Source of the DNA: an uncultured Pseudanabaenaceae cyanobacterium
GTDB taxonomy: Bacteria > Cyanobacteriota > Cyanobacteriia > PCC-9006 > JAAUQQ01
Direction of reading: 5' to 3'
Assembly: GCA_938002085.1 (NCBI GenBank)
Contig: CALLAT010000036.1
Location: forward strand, 1-37,489
DNA: 37,489 bases
Shown: in pieces, positions 8,812-16,814 of the stretch
Layout: every line of letters begins with the position of its first letter
Numbering within the stretch: position 1 is the first letter of the stretch
Translations under genes and position numbers: made by a program
Notes under the pieces: generated by a model
Database searches by the model: none
The model's input: only the letters and a program-made list of their open reading frames with translations
What the model was told of the DNA's origin: nothing

Positions 8812-8991
8812 ATGTCCCAATATCCTGCCTGCCCTTGCTGCTCCTATGAATTGCTACATCGTGTGAGCGCTAAGGGTGCCATCTGGTTTTGCTCCCATTG
8901 TTATCAAGAAATGCCTGGGCCGGATGTCAGCCAGCGTATGCTTTCTGGATCTTTGGCGTCACAAGTTTTGAGAGGTACGCGGAAGTCATGA
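8812..8991 (+). CDS. Small zinc-ribbon protein, 59 aa
   Basis: The ATG at 8812 follows a good GGGGGAAAG ribosome binding site. The protein has two CxxC knuckles, C7-P-C-C10 and C27-S-H-C30, separated by 16 residues, typical of a small zinc ribbon. WFCSHCYQEMP after the second knuckle resembles short zinc-ribbon proteins I associate with cyanobacteria, but I know no function. Its TGA stop (8989-8991) overlaps the ATG of the next gene, so the two are probably translationally coupled. An inverted repeat TTCACA...TGTGAA lies at 8747-8770 in the upstream region. Confidence 0.72.
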   Translation: MSQYPACPCCSYELLHRVSAKGAIWFCSHCYQEMPGPDVSQRMLSGSLASQVLRGTRKS

Positions 8992-9359
8992 TGGAATCCA
9001 TGTCTAGAGACAATGCCCGAAATCGCAAGCGCGATCGCGAGCGCCTTCAAGATCGAATGACGTTGGGGGAGATTATTGATGAGTTTGTTTCTAGTTGCCC
9101 ATCACCGTTGTATGGCGAAGTGCTGTGCCGTCCCGTTGTGCGTCGCTACTTGGTTGAGTACGTGCTGAAGCGGGTCCAGTGGGAACTGCCACCAGCGCTT
9201 TTGCGGGTGGATGAAACTCAACCGGGCGCGGCAACTCAGGATGCCATTGCCTTTCGCGAATATGTGGAATGTGCCATCTATTGGGGCATGGAGGAGATCA
9301 TTAGCAAGCGCCTCGACCTGAGCCTGGTTGATGGTGAGTCGTCGAATCCTATGGTCTAA
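8988..9359 (+). CDS. Hypothetical protein coupled to the zinc ribbon, 123 aa
   Basis: I chose the ATG at 8988 because it overlaps the stop of the zinc-ribbon gene as ATGA; a second ATG follows at once. The open frame runs further upstream, but only as a shadow inside the zinc-ribbon gene. The N-terminus is basic (RDNARNRKRDRER), followed by a helical middle with conserved-looking aromatic residues (YLVEYVLKRVQWELPP) and YVECAIYWGMEE. No known domain is evident. The coupling suggests that the two proteins work together, perhaps with nucleic acid given the basic N-terminus and the zinc ribbon; that is inference. Confidence 0.68.
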   Translation: MMESMSRDNARNRKRDRERLQDRMTLGEIIDEFVSSCPSPLYGEVLCRPVVRRYLVEYVLKRVQWELPPALLRVDETQPGAATQDAIAFREYVECAIYWGMEEIISKRLDLSLVDGESSNPMV

Positions 9360-9366
9360 GTTCTCT

Positions 9367-9411
9367 TCGAGCGTCTAGCTTTCGGGAGTCTAGCTGTCGA
9401 GAGCCTAGCTA
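9367..9411. repeat. Three tandem 15-bp repeats
   Basis: Three imperfect copies of a 15-bp unit of the form TCGAGnGnCTAGCTn lie at 9367-9381, 9382-9396 and 9397-9411, directly after the stop of the 123-aa gene. Most differences are single bases. No coding role is apparent. Confidence 0.7.
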
Positions 9412-9443
9412 AGGAACGCGAATTTAATAAGACCGAATTCTAC

Positions 9444-9512
9444 CGTAGGGGTAGGGTCTCCCTACCCAGCTCTGCCCAAACCGAGACAGGGCGGGGAAAC
9501 CCAGCCCCTACG
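9444..9512. repeat. Palindromic intergenic element, 69 bp
   Basis: Terminal inverted repeats CGTAGGGG (9444-9451) and CCCCTACG (9505-9512) enclose a perfect inner hairpin, GGGTAGGG/CCCTACCC (9449-9456 and 9460-9467, loop TCT), and a GTCTC/GAGAC pair. The GTAGGGG...CCCCTAC ends resemble small palindromic repeats scattered between genes in many filamentous cyanobacteria. It also separates the rightward group from the converging pentapeptide gene and may end transcripts. Copy number in this genome is unknown. Confidence 0.6.
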
Positions 9513-9582
9513 TGGCGATTGATAATGAACGAGATTCAGATCTTAATGAATTTCTGTTCCTAAGGGTGAGCAGTGGTTGACT

Positions 9583-10578
9583 CTAGCGGCGATAGGTACT
9601 GCCATCGGGCATGGTTGCCCCCGCTAGCTTTGCGCCATTGAGATTGGCACTACTGATCTCTGCACGGACGAGAACAGCCTCGGTGAGGTTCGTTTGGGAG
9701 AGGTTGGTCCGGGCGAAGTATCCCTCCGAGAGGATGCTGCGCTGGAGATCCGACCCAGTGAAATCAGCTCGGCTAGCGTCACAGCGGGCGAGCTTGGCAT
9801 CGGCCATCACAGCGCCAACGAAGCTGCCATGTTTGAGGTTTGCATCGGCCAGGGTCACAAAGGTGAAGTCGCTATTGTTGGCTTTGGTGCCAATCAGCTT
9901 GGCACGGTCCAGGCGAGCGTTTACTAGGCTGGCGTTCTCTAATGTGGATTCGCTGAGGTCCGCTTCGGTAAGGATTGTGCCACTGAGGTTTGCCCCTCTG
10001 AGGTCTGCGCCCCTCAGGTCTGCTCCCCTCAGGGTGGCGTCGCCTAGGTCTGCTTGGCTGAGATCAACACGGGCGAGGTCAGCCCCAGAGAGGTTCGCGC
10101 CGCGTAGATCTGTTTGATGTAGGTTTGCCCCGCGCAGATTGGTGCTGCGGTTGCTGCCTTCTTCTCGCAAGTTGGCCCCGCGTAGACAGGCCCCGCTGAG
10201 GTTGGCTCCGCTGAGGTTGGCATTGCGCAGGTCGCAGTCCATTAAATTGGCATCCAGCAGATTTGCTAGGGTAAGCTGGGCTCCCCGCAGGTCTGCCCCT
10301 TGTAGGCTGCTGCCATGGAGATCGGCGTTGTTTAGGCGGGCGCGGATCAGTTTGGACTGGTTGAGGTTGGCACCGCTGAGACGGCTATGGCTAAGGTTGG
10401 CTTCGCTGAAGTCAACGCGGGTGAGGTAGGCCAACATGAAATTGCCGCTGCTCAGTTCCGCTTTGGACAAGTCGACGCCGATTAGGTCGGCTTCAAGCAG
10501 GTCAGCACTGCGAATACGGACGCCTTGGAAACTGGTTTTGCCGGTGGCGTATTGCTGGAGGAGTTGGCGGCTGTCCAT
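9583..10578 (-). CDS. Pentapeptide-repeat protein, 331 aa
   Basis: Almost the whole chain is tandem pentapeptides of the A(D/N)LxX type, for example LRGADLRGADLRGANLSG near the middle, with a break near residues 138-146 (REEGSNRST). Such repeats fold as a right-handed quadrilateral beta helix. The N-terminal 20 residues (MDSRQLLQQYATGKTSFQGV) form a short cap seen in cyanobacterial members. There is no signal peptide or membrane segment, so it is probably cytoplasmic. The biochemical role of most cyanobacterial pentapeptide proteins is unknown. It starts 46 nt after the stop of the 498-aa gene on the same strand and is probably cotranscribed. Confidence 0.93.
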   Translation of the reverse strand: MDSRQLLQQYATGKTSFQGVRIRSADLLEADLIGVDLSKAELSSGNFMLAYLTRVDFSEANLSHSRLSGANLNQSKLIRARLNNADLHGSSLQGADLRGAQLTLANLLDANLMDCDLRNANLSGANLSGACLRGANLREEGSNRSTNLRGANLHQTDLRGANLSGADLARVDLSQADLGDATLRGADLRGADLRGANLSGTILTEADLSESTLENASLVNARLDRAKLIGTKANNSDFTFVTLADANLKHGSFVGAVMADAKLARCDASRADFTGSDLQRSILSEGYFARTNLSQTNLTEAVLVRAEISSANLNGAKLAGATMPDGSTYRR

Positions 10579-10624
10579 TTGTCTCGTTGGGGGATGAACC
10601 CTGGTTTAGGGGAATGGTGAGTCG

Positions 10625-12121
10625 TTAAGGATAGAAGGGGCGCAGGGCACGGGCGATCGCACCTGCTGCATTCCCATATTCATCGCTGGGCATCATTTGG
10701 CAGGCCATGAGCTTTAGCTGCTCGTCGAGGCTGCTGTAGCTTGGGAATTGATCCATCAGCCGCAGAATCAAATCTCCCAGGGTTTCGGTTTGTAGCTTGG
10801 ACCAGTCTCCACCCGAGTTGAGGTCGAAAGGATAGTACAGGGTAGAAAACATTAAAGCCTTAACCCGCAGCGGGTTGGCATAGCGCATTAGCTCCACCCG
10901 TAATTCGGCCAGGCCTTTCCAGTCCAAGGGGCGGGCGGGTTGTTCTGCCGGTGCTGCGGTTTGAGCCGCTTGGGGAGAATGGGCATAGTCCGGATTGTAG
11001 TCCGGTGCTGCCCAGGATTCTTGAGATGGACTACTCTCGGGGCTGGCATAGGGCGGGCGTTGATTGGAGTTTTCTGCCTGGATGTCAGACTGTTGATTGG
11101 CAGTGGCTCCCATGGGGATTAGCACCCCAGTGGGTTCTGGGGCATCGTCATCGTCATAGAAGCCCAGGGGGACTGGGTCAACACCGCTACCGGGATGACG
11201 ATTAGGGCCTGTGCTGAAGGGTTCTTCTTCTGGGTAAGCCGTTGGAGGTGCGGAGTCGAACCCACTGTCAGGCTGATGGTTTTTGGCGACTTCTTCCAAG
11301 GGAGCGTAGAGACGATGGCATTCGCGCTGGATCAGCTGGGCTACCAGCTCGTATTCCATCTGTCGGTTGAGGGTGACCACAACGTTGCGCAGGGCGCTGT
11401 GTAGCGCCTCTTCTTCAGCGGACATTTTGTGGAGCTGTTTGAGTAAATTCGTGAGGCGAAACCGACCCAGCACGACGGGGTCATTACTCCATTCACCGCT
11501 ACAGACTGCGTAGAGGAGTTTCTTGATGCGGGTGGCACTGGGAGATTGCTCCAGGGTTGCCGCAATTTCGTCGTAGGGCAGGGGGGGGAACGGATGGCTC
11601 GTGGCATCGCTCGCTCGCGTCTCGAAGGGAGAGAGACGCTGGGCAGCGGGGTCGCTGGGGTTGAAACCGTCTAAAGATGCCTCTGAGGGGAGAGCGACTG
11701 CACTGCCGTCGCCTTGGTAAGCCTGGCGAGCAACCTTGAGCAGGGTTCGGGCAGCGGGGATAAAGGCTTTGCTTTCTGGGGCTTGGCTGAGGGCGCGACG
11801 TAGACCTTGTTTGAGTTCTTCGAAGCTACGGTAGTTCCGGGTCAGATCCTGAACCAAATCCCGCAGACGATAGAGATCCAGGAGATTTGGATCCTCGGGC
11901 CAACGGTGTTGATGGGTGGCAAAGGCCAGCTGGTGAATCTGTCGGCGCTCGGCCTGGGATTCGAGCTTTTGGGCCACTTCGTCGAGGAGCCAGGACGGTA
12001 CCATAGGGGTTATTTGCGATCGCTTCCTTGGGTGTGCTGGGCTAGATGACCCAGACTGCTCTGGGGAACCATCACCCGTTTGCCACGGTTGGTCATAGCC
12101 GGGCTCAAGCTGCAAAGCCAC
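10625..12121 (-). CDS. Hypothetical repeat protein, 498 aa
   Basis: I do not recognise the family. Three helical blocks (about residues 42-130, 185-270 and 393-497) appear to be diverged copies of one another: each begins with a Leu-rich helix and includes a phrase such as DPNLLDLYRLRDLVQDL or DPVVLGRFRLTNLLKQL. Low-complexity linkers rich in Pro, Ser, Gln and Asp join them. No transmembrane segment or enzyme motif is visible. The frame opens with GTG at 12121; the first ATG is at 12002-12004 (residue 40) and the sequence before it is disordered-looking, so the true start could be either. It probably forms an operon with the pentapeptide gene. Confidence 0.75.
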   Translation of the reverse strand: MALQLEPGYDQPWQTGDGSPEQSGSSSPAHPRKRSQITPMVPSWLLDEVAQKLESQAERRQIHQLAFATHQHRWPEDPNLLDLYRLRDLVQDLTRNYRSFEELKQGLRRALSQAPESKAFIPAARTLLKVARQAYQGDGSAVALPSEASLDGFNPSDPAAQRLSPFETRASDATSHPFPPLPYDEIAATLEQSPSATRIKKLLYAVCSGEWSNDPVVLGRFRLTNLLKQLHKMSAEEEALHSALRNVVVTLNRQMEYELVAQLIQRECHRLYAPLEEVAKNHQPDSGFDSAPPTAYPEEEPFSTGPNRHPGSGVDPVPLGFYDDDDAPEPTGVLIPMGATANQQSDIQAENSNQRPPYASPESSPSQESWAAPDYNPDYAHSPQAAQTAAPAEQPARPLDWKGLAELRVELMRYANPLRVKALMFSTLYYPFDLNSGGDWSKLQTETLGDLILRLMDQFPSYSSLDEQLKLMACQMMPSDEYGNAAGAIARALRPFYP

Positions 12122-12488
12122 AGGACGTAAAACCCAGGAAAGGCTCGGCTTACTGTCTTTTTGACCATGTTTCAGCGAGGAAGGTCGGTCGGAAAGAAGC
12201 TAACCGATGTTTGTAGATGCTTTGCCTGACGAGTCGCTAGCGTGACCGAAGTCATTGCCAGCCATGTCCTGAGACTAGGTGAACTCTCGCTAATCATACT
12301 GAGTTCTGGAAGGGCTGACTTGAAAGTTCCTAGAAGTTTGGTTGAAGAGATTGTTTTGTTTGTAAGGTCAGCTTTGTATTTGTCGGTTTGAGTCGTGATC
12401 TTGGCATTGGCTGTGATGCGTACAGGTGAACTGTAAATGTTGGCAGATTACGCCTGTCGCTGGGGTGAGTGACTTTCTCTCAAGTCTC
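12122..12488. other. Intergenic region, no gene seen
   Basis: About 370 bp between the leftward 498-aa gene and the 3' end of the leftward yedK-like gene. It should contain the promoter of the 498-aa gene. I see no ORF of note, no strong hairpin and no RNA gene. Confidence 0.5.
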
Positions 12489-12527
12489 GTGCATACCTAC
12501 TTGTGCATACCTACTTGTGCATACCTA
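12489..12527. repeat. 14-bp tandem repeat overlapping the yedK stop
   Basis: GTGCATACCTACTT is repeated with period 14 from 12489, 12503 and 12517 (the last copy is exact for 11 bases). The stop codon of the yedK-like gene (12511-12513) lies inside the second unit. Because 14 is not a multiple of three, changes in copy number would alter the reading frame past the current end. Confidence 0.85.
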
Positions 12528-13191
12528 ACGGGGCTCGGCAGTCGGGATCGTCTTGGCCGGGCTTGTTGACTCGTTGACTGACGGCGTAGTGAGTCATTTG
12601 GTCGGCATCGTAGGGCTGCATTAAGGGTTGTAGCTGCTGAGGATCGGTGACTGCTGGGTTCAGCCATTGCTCGTAGTGGGCAGGGGAGAGAATGACCGGC
12701 ATGCGATCGTGGATGGGGGCCAGTCGAGCGTTTGCTGGGGTGGTGAGAATAGTGCAGGAGGTAATTACTTCACCCTTTGGGCTACGCCAGCGCTCCCACA
12801 GTCCGGCAAAGGCGAAGGGGCTTTTGTCTGCCATCTGAAAATAAAAGGGCTGTTTGCCAGCTTCGGTTTTTTTCCACTCGTAAAAGCCATCGGCGGGAAT
12901 CAAGCAGCGCCGTTTGGCGAGGGCTTCGCGAAAGCTGGGTTTTGTGGCTGCGGTTTCTGAGCGAGCATTGATCAGTTTGTGGTCGATGCGGTGGTCCTTG
13001 GCCCAGTGGGGAATGAGGCCCCAGCGGAGCAGCTTGAGCTGTCGCGGGGATTGGGCATTGGCTCTGCCGATGACGGCAATCTCTTGACCGGGGGCTACGT
13101 TGTAGCGGGGCAGCAGCTCCGGGACCTGGGGCAAGTCAAAGGCTTGGGCGAGGGTCTGGCTGTCTTGAGTTTGGCTATAGCGACCGCACAT
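12511..13191 (-). CDS. yedK: SOS response-associated protein, YedK/HMCES family
   Basis: The protein is 226 aa, normal for the family. It begins Met-Cys-Gly-Arg-Tyr, so Cys2 becomes the N-terminal residue after Met removal. Catalytic and binding residues match E. coli YedK: Cys2, Asn75 in INARSE, Glu105 in DGFYEW and His161 in PIHDRMPVIL. These enzymes form a thiazolidine crosslink with abasic sites in single-stranded DNA and so protect replication forks. The C-terminus ends inside a 14-bp tandem repeat. It lies 81 nt downstream of the adenosine-deaminase-like gene on the same strand, with a strong hairpin between, so it may have its own promoter. I see no LexA box. Confidence 0.95.
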   Translation of the reverse strand: MCGRYSQTQDSQTLAQAFDLPQVPELLPRYNVAPGQEIAVIGRANAQSPRQLKLLRWGLIPHWAKDHRIDHKLINARSETAATKPSFREALAKRRCLIPADGFYEWKKTEAGKQPFYFQMADKSPFAFAGLWERWRSPKGEVITSCTILTTPANARLAPIHDRMPVILSPAHYEQWLNPAVTDPQQLQPLMQPYDADQMTHYAVSQRVNKPGQDDPDCRAPLGMHK

Positions 13192-13222
13192 TCAGCTTGG
13201 AATGAAGATTTGACAGGACAAC

Positions 13223-13249
13223 GAGGGGACATGGCATCCATGTCCCCTC
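13223..13249 (-). terminator. Perfect 12-bp hairpin after the deaminase-like gene
   Basis: GAGGGGACATGG (13223-13234) and CCATGTCCCCTC (13238-13249) pair exactly around a 3-nt loop, 23 nt past the stop of the deaminase-like gene on the minus strand. The following T run is poor (GTTGTCC), so it may be a terminator or an mRNA-end stabiliser. It separates that gene from yedK. Confidence 0.6.
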
Positions 13250-13272
13250 AATCTACAGAGCATCCTGGGATT

Positions 13273-14316
13273 TTAGCCCAGAGGAGATGGCACGATGCCA
13301 AGCTCTGGGTGGAGCACGCTATTCAAAATCGTCTCGGGTCTAGCTTTATGGTTCCAGGCAAAGGCATGCTTGAAGGCTGCATCTTGGCAGGCCCGCAGCT
13401 GGTCAAAGTTAATGATGTTGTGGGTGAGCAGGTTTTCGTACTCGAAGGGTAAGCGCACGTTATGTAGGCCTGCGTTGTCGGTGCAGATGGCCAGATCGAC
13501 ACCTGCTTCAAAGCAGCGGTCAAAGACGACTTTGAGCTGATCCAGGCTCTCCAGCGTTCCCGTTTGTAAATAAGTGGTGGGGCAGATCTCGAGGCATTGG
13601 CCACGGGCGGCAACATCTTTGAGTAGCTCGGGATAGAGCAGGGGAATTTGGATACCGTGGCCGACGCGTTTGAGGTAAGGCAATAGCTCGGGGAAGCAGC
13701 CGTCGGTGGTTTCAAACAGGTGACCGGTGGTGTTGATACCTCGGGCGAGGGCGTACTTATACAGCTCAACGAATTCGGGCAAGCGCTCTTTATATTCCAA
13801 GTTGCCCCCTGCGAGATCGACGCCGCAGACGTACTGGGGGAACTGGACGGCCAGATCGATCATGGCCTTGTTGACCTCGAAGGGTAGCTTCGAGTGCATG
13901 CAGAGAATCTGGCTGTTGACGATGGGGTAGGGCTGGTTCTGACTCGCTTCTCCCACCACTTGGATGATCTGGGCCGTGGCGTCGATGCGATCGCTCTGAC
14001 TCCAATCCTCTGGCGTGCGCAAATAAGGGCTATAGCGCAGCTCTAGATAAGCCAAGTTCTCGAAAACATAGGCTCCTCGTAACAGGCGATAGATGAAATA
14101 GGGCAGGGTTTCTGCCGTTTGCACCTTTTCAACGATGGTGTGAAGCTCTAGATATTCATCGAGGGTGTTGCGCGGGCGGGTGTAGAAATCCTCGAAGTCT
14201 GCGTAATCTGCAAACTGTTCAGACTGGCCCGGCTCATTGCGCTGGAAGTAGCGCCACAGAATGCGTGGGACAACAGATCCGCCGAGGTGACGATGCAATT
14301 CTGCGTAGAGGGCCAT
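13273..14316 (-). CDS. Adenosine-deaminase-like amidohydrolase
   Basis: The 347-aa protein has the TIM-barrel metal-site pattern of the adenosine/AMP deaminase superfamily: H8-R-H10, H199-x-x-E202 (in place of HAGE), H220 in VGHGIQ and D280 in ICTDN. So zinc ligands and the catalytic Glu are kept. The loop that reads LDG in classical adenosine deaminases is LGG here, and the Asp pair near the C-terminus is Asp-Asn (D280-N281), which may change substrate choice. Cyanobacterial genomes carry close relatives usually labelled adenosine deaminase, but I would not assert the substrate. The ATG start is preceded by AGGAGAAAG, a good ribosome binding site. Confidence 0.88.
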   Translation of the reverse strand: MALYAELHRHLGGSVVPRILWRYFQRNEPGQSEQFADYADFEDFYTRPRNTLDEYLELHTIVEKVQTAETLPYFIYRLLRGAYVFENLAYLELRYSPYLRTPEDWSQSDRIDATAQIIQVVGEASQNQPYPIVNSQILCMHSKLPFEVNKAMIDLAVQFPQYVCGVDLAGGNLEYKERLPEFVELYKYALARGINTTGHLFETTDGCFPELLPYLKRVGHGIQIPLLYPELLKDVAARGQCLEICPTTYLQTGTLESLDQLKVVFDRCFEAGVDLAICTDNAGLHNVRLPFEYENLLTHNIINFDQLRACQDAAFKHAFAWNHKARPETILNSVLHPELGIVPSPLG

Positions 14317-14693
14317 GATTTCTTTCTCCTAACAAGACGAACGGGGTATAGAAAACTGAGCTGCAACATCAGGGGGCAGCCTAGGAGCAATAAGGCTGGG
14401 AAAATCAGCCTTCAGGTTTGAAAATTCAAATTGGGGGCAGGGGCTAATAAAAGTTGCGGAAATGCCAATACGATTTACCGGTTCATTCGCAGCTGCCAGC
14501 GTATTAAAGAAATGTTAACGCAAGGGCCGCACCTTTGCCGGATTGTGCAATTTAACCTGTGCGGGGTCTGACCCAGGGATCACGTGAATGCCTCTATGGT
14601 CAGACAATCAAGACCTATGGCGATTGATAAATCTTCGTGACGAAACCGTTGTAAAGCAGTACGGAACTGGACTTGAGGGATTGATATGGAGGT
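14317..14693. other. Divergent intergenic region with an inverted repeat
   Basis: This 377-bp gap lies between the leftward deaminase-like gene and the rightward LOG gene and must hold both promoters. GTCTGACC at 14566-14573 and GGTCAGAC at 14598-14605 form an 8-bp inverted repeat around 24 nt, ending about 90 nt ahead of the LOG start; it could be an operator or an mRNA hairpin. No gene is seen. Confidence 0.45.
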
Positions 14694-15446
14694 ATGAGCC
14701 AAACGAATTCTGATCCCGCTGTACAGCCTTCGGTGCGGTCGTTCCCTGATAATGTGCCGCCTACACCGGAGCCTACCTACGAAGTGGTCCAGGCGGCGAT
14801 GTTTCAAATGTGGGACGCCGTTAATCAGCTGAGTGAGATTCCACCACCTCCCTGCGAGCGCTATCGGGTGACGATCTTTGGTTCAGCTCGGCTTCAGCCG
14901 ACGGATCCGCTTTATCAAGATGTTCAACGTTTGGCCAGTGAGCTGACTCGCATGGGCTGTGACATTGTTACGGGAGGTGGCCCTGGCCTGATGGAAGCAG
15001 CCAACCAAGGCAGTGTAGATGCCGATCCCCATAATCAAACCCAGTCCATTGGGCTGCGCATTGACTTAGATTTTGAGCAACATGCCAATCCCTTTGTGGA
15101 GCAGTTGCATAACCATCGAACTTTCTTCTCCCGACTACATCACTTCGTTTTGCTTTCCAATGCCTTTGTGGTCGTGCCTGGTGGTATTGGTACGGCGCTG
15201 GAAACGTTGATGGTGTGGCAGCTCTTGCAGGTCAAAAAACTGGACCAAGATATGCCATTGATTATGGTGGGTGATATGTGGAAGGGGTTGGTGGATTGGG
15301 CTAGCAATTCCATGCTGGGGGCCAATCCCCAGATGGCGAGCCCAGGAGATATGGAGATCCCTCGCTGTGTCTCGACAATGGAAGAGGCGATCGTGGCACT
15401 CAAGACATCCAAGTCACTCTGGGAACACAACTGTAATTGCGACTAA
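14694..15446 (+). CDS. LOG-family protein (TIGR00730-like)
   Basis: The 250-aa protein has the two LOG signatures: GGGPGLMEAAN (residues 94-104) and PGGIGTALE (162-170), plus a Rossmann-like IFGSAR strand near residue 61. Characterised members release cytokinin bases or nucleobases from nucleoside 5'-monophosphates; the bacterial role is often purine/pyrimidine monophosphate phosphoribohydrolase. The N-terminal 50 residues are an extension before the core fold. The ATG at 14694 has GGAGG ending one base before it, an unusually short spacing, so a downstream start or another ribosome binding site is possible. A hairpin terminator follows about 190 nt after the stop. Confidence 0.88.
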   Translation: MSQTNSDPAVQPSVRSFPDNVPPTPEPTYEVVQAAMFQMWDAVNQLSEIPPPPCERYRVTIFGSARLQPTDPLYQDVQRLASELTRMGCDIVTGGGPGLMEAANQGSVDADPHNQTQSIGLRIDLDFEQHANPFVEQLHNHRTFFSRLHHFVLLSNAFVVVPGGIGTALETLMVWQLLQVKKLDQDMPLIMVGDMWKGLVDWASNSMLGANPQMASPGDMEIPRCVSTMEEAIVALKTSKSLWEHNCNCD

Positions 15447-15992
15447 TTTGTTCTACTTGCAACTTCTTTGCCGCTGAAAAATATTGTGAGTACTGGGTTG
15501 TGGTTTTTGATACGTCTGAGATTTGAGCCATAACGCGGATGGCTGAGGGAACCAGATTCCCGTGAAATAGCTGAATACTTTGGCAATCAAGCTTGGGTAA
15601 TCTGAAATTAATACCTTCGACATACTAGAACTTTGCCCTGGCGTGACTGCCGGGGTTTTCCTTTGGAACATTGCTCTGGACCGGCGATCGCTTCAATAAT
15701 TCATCGGACCTGGGGGATGGGAAGGTTGTGAATAAAACTGCCCCAAGGGGAAACTTTCACGTTCTGTGAGTCATCTATGAAGCAAAGCATTCCTGGGGAA
15801 AGTGGCTTGGAGAGCTGCAGTCGCGTCAGATTCGATGTGTGGCTTACAGTTGGGCTGCAATGATGCAGTCTGGCACTCCATTTGAAGACGCCTCTGTCCT
15901 CTTGGGGGCTAAGCTATTTTCCGGAAAACTGGGGATTTCTATTGTAGGGCTGGCCTTAGGGTGCTTGGAATGAATTTGAACTGGCTACTGCT
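15447..15992. other. Intergenic region, 546 bp
   Basis: It contains the terminator at 15636-15659. Short frames of 28 and about 36 codons between 15778 and 15973 have no ribosome binding sites or family resemblance and I do not call them. The promoter of the DUF1361 gene should lie here. Confidence 0.5.
15636..15659 (+). terminator. Intrinsic terminator after the LOG gene
   Basis: CCCTGGC (15636-15642) pairs with GCCGGGG (15649-15655), with one G-U pair and a GTGACT loop, followed by TTTT. It is the first good terminator downstream of the LOG gene. Confidence 0.65.
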
Positions 15993-16751
15993 GTGACCTA
16001 TTTCCTGCCTGCGATGTGGACGCTTGTGAATGGTTTTTCCCAAGCTCATTTGCCCCTAGCCATTAGCGCCCGAGGGTTGCGTAATTTTGTTGAACGGGGC
16101 TCTTGCAAGGTGATTCCGCCCCTGTGCAACTTGGCAGATAGCCGCTGGATCTCGTGGAACTTGTTTTTGGCATTGATTCCGTTGGTGCTCAGTTTCTGGC
16201 TATTTCGTCGTCAGGCGGGCAATAAGCGATCGCTGTTCTGGTGGCCCATTTTTCTGGCTTACATGGCGTTTTTGCCCAATGCGCCCTATCTCCTGACGGA
16301 TGTGATCCACTTTGTGAACTCCACAAACTATGGCTATTCCATTTGGGTAGTTGTGTTGCTGGTGTTGCCGATGCACTTTGTCGCGATCGTCGGGGGCTTC
16401 CAGGCCTATGTGCTGGCGTTAATTAATCAGCAGCATTACTTGGTGCGCCAGGGAGCCGCTCGCTGGGTCAACTTAGCAGAATTGATAACCCATGCGCTCT
16501 GCGCTGTGGGGATTTATCTGGGTCGCTTCGATCGCCTCAACAGCTGGGATCTCGTCCAAGATCCGACGGCGGTGCTCTACCGCGTTCTCGATACCCTCAC
16601 CGCTAAGCGGCCTGTGCTGGTGACGTTTATTACTTTTGCGATCATCACAGTGCTGTACTGGGTGATGAAGCAAATTACCTTGGGGCTAGTCTTGCGGTAT
16701 CGACAGCTTAGAGCAGGGGATCCCTATGGCGTTAAGGGGACGTTCTTTTAA
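15993..16751 (+). CDS. DUF1361 integral membrane protein
   Basis: The product is 252 aa with about five or six hydrophobic segments, including WNLFLALIPLVLSFWLF, FWWPIFLAYMAFLPNAPYL and VLVTFITFAIITVLYWVM. The motifs FLPNAPYLLTD and YLGRFDRLNSWD are characteristic of DUF1361, a membrane family of unknown function found in cyanobacteria and Firmicutes. The frame opens with GTG at 15993; an ATG at 16014 (residue 8) is an equally possible start, and neither has a strong ribosome binding site. It is monocistronic, with a terminator 17 nt after the stop. Confidence 0.85.
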   Translation: MTYFLPAMWTLVNGFSQAHLPLAISARGLRNFVERGSCKVIPPLCNLADSRWISWNLFLALIPLVLSFWLFRRQAGNKRSLFWWPIFLAYMAFLPNAPYLLTDVIHFVNSTNYGYSIWVVVLLVLPMHFVAIVGGFQAYVLALINQQHYLVRQGAARWVNLAELITHALCAVGIYLGRFDRLNSWDLVQDPTAVLYRVLDTLTAKRPVLVTFITFAIITVLYWVMKQITLGLVLRYRQLRAGDPYGVKGTFF

Positions 16752-16767
16752 GGTTCTGAATGCAGCA

Positions 16768-16790
16768 GGGGCTTACCTTCAGCCCCGTTT
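16768..16790 (+). terminator. Intrinsic terminator after the DUF1361 gene
   Basis: GGGGCT (16768-16773) pairs with AGCCCC (16781-16786) around a 7-nt loop and is followed by GTTTTATTT, a standard rho-independent terminator. Confidence 0.75.
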
Positions 16791-16814
16791 TATTTCCGGC
16801 AGACCTAGAGATTG

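Noticed and set aside
9611-10429. Long frames opposite the pentapeptide gene
   Set aside because: They are Arg/Leu/Ala/Ser repeats created by reading the pentapeptide DNA repeats backwards.
15778-15973. Short frames between the LOG and DUF1361 genes
   Set aside because: 28 and about 36 codons, no ribosome binding sites, no recognisable features.
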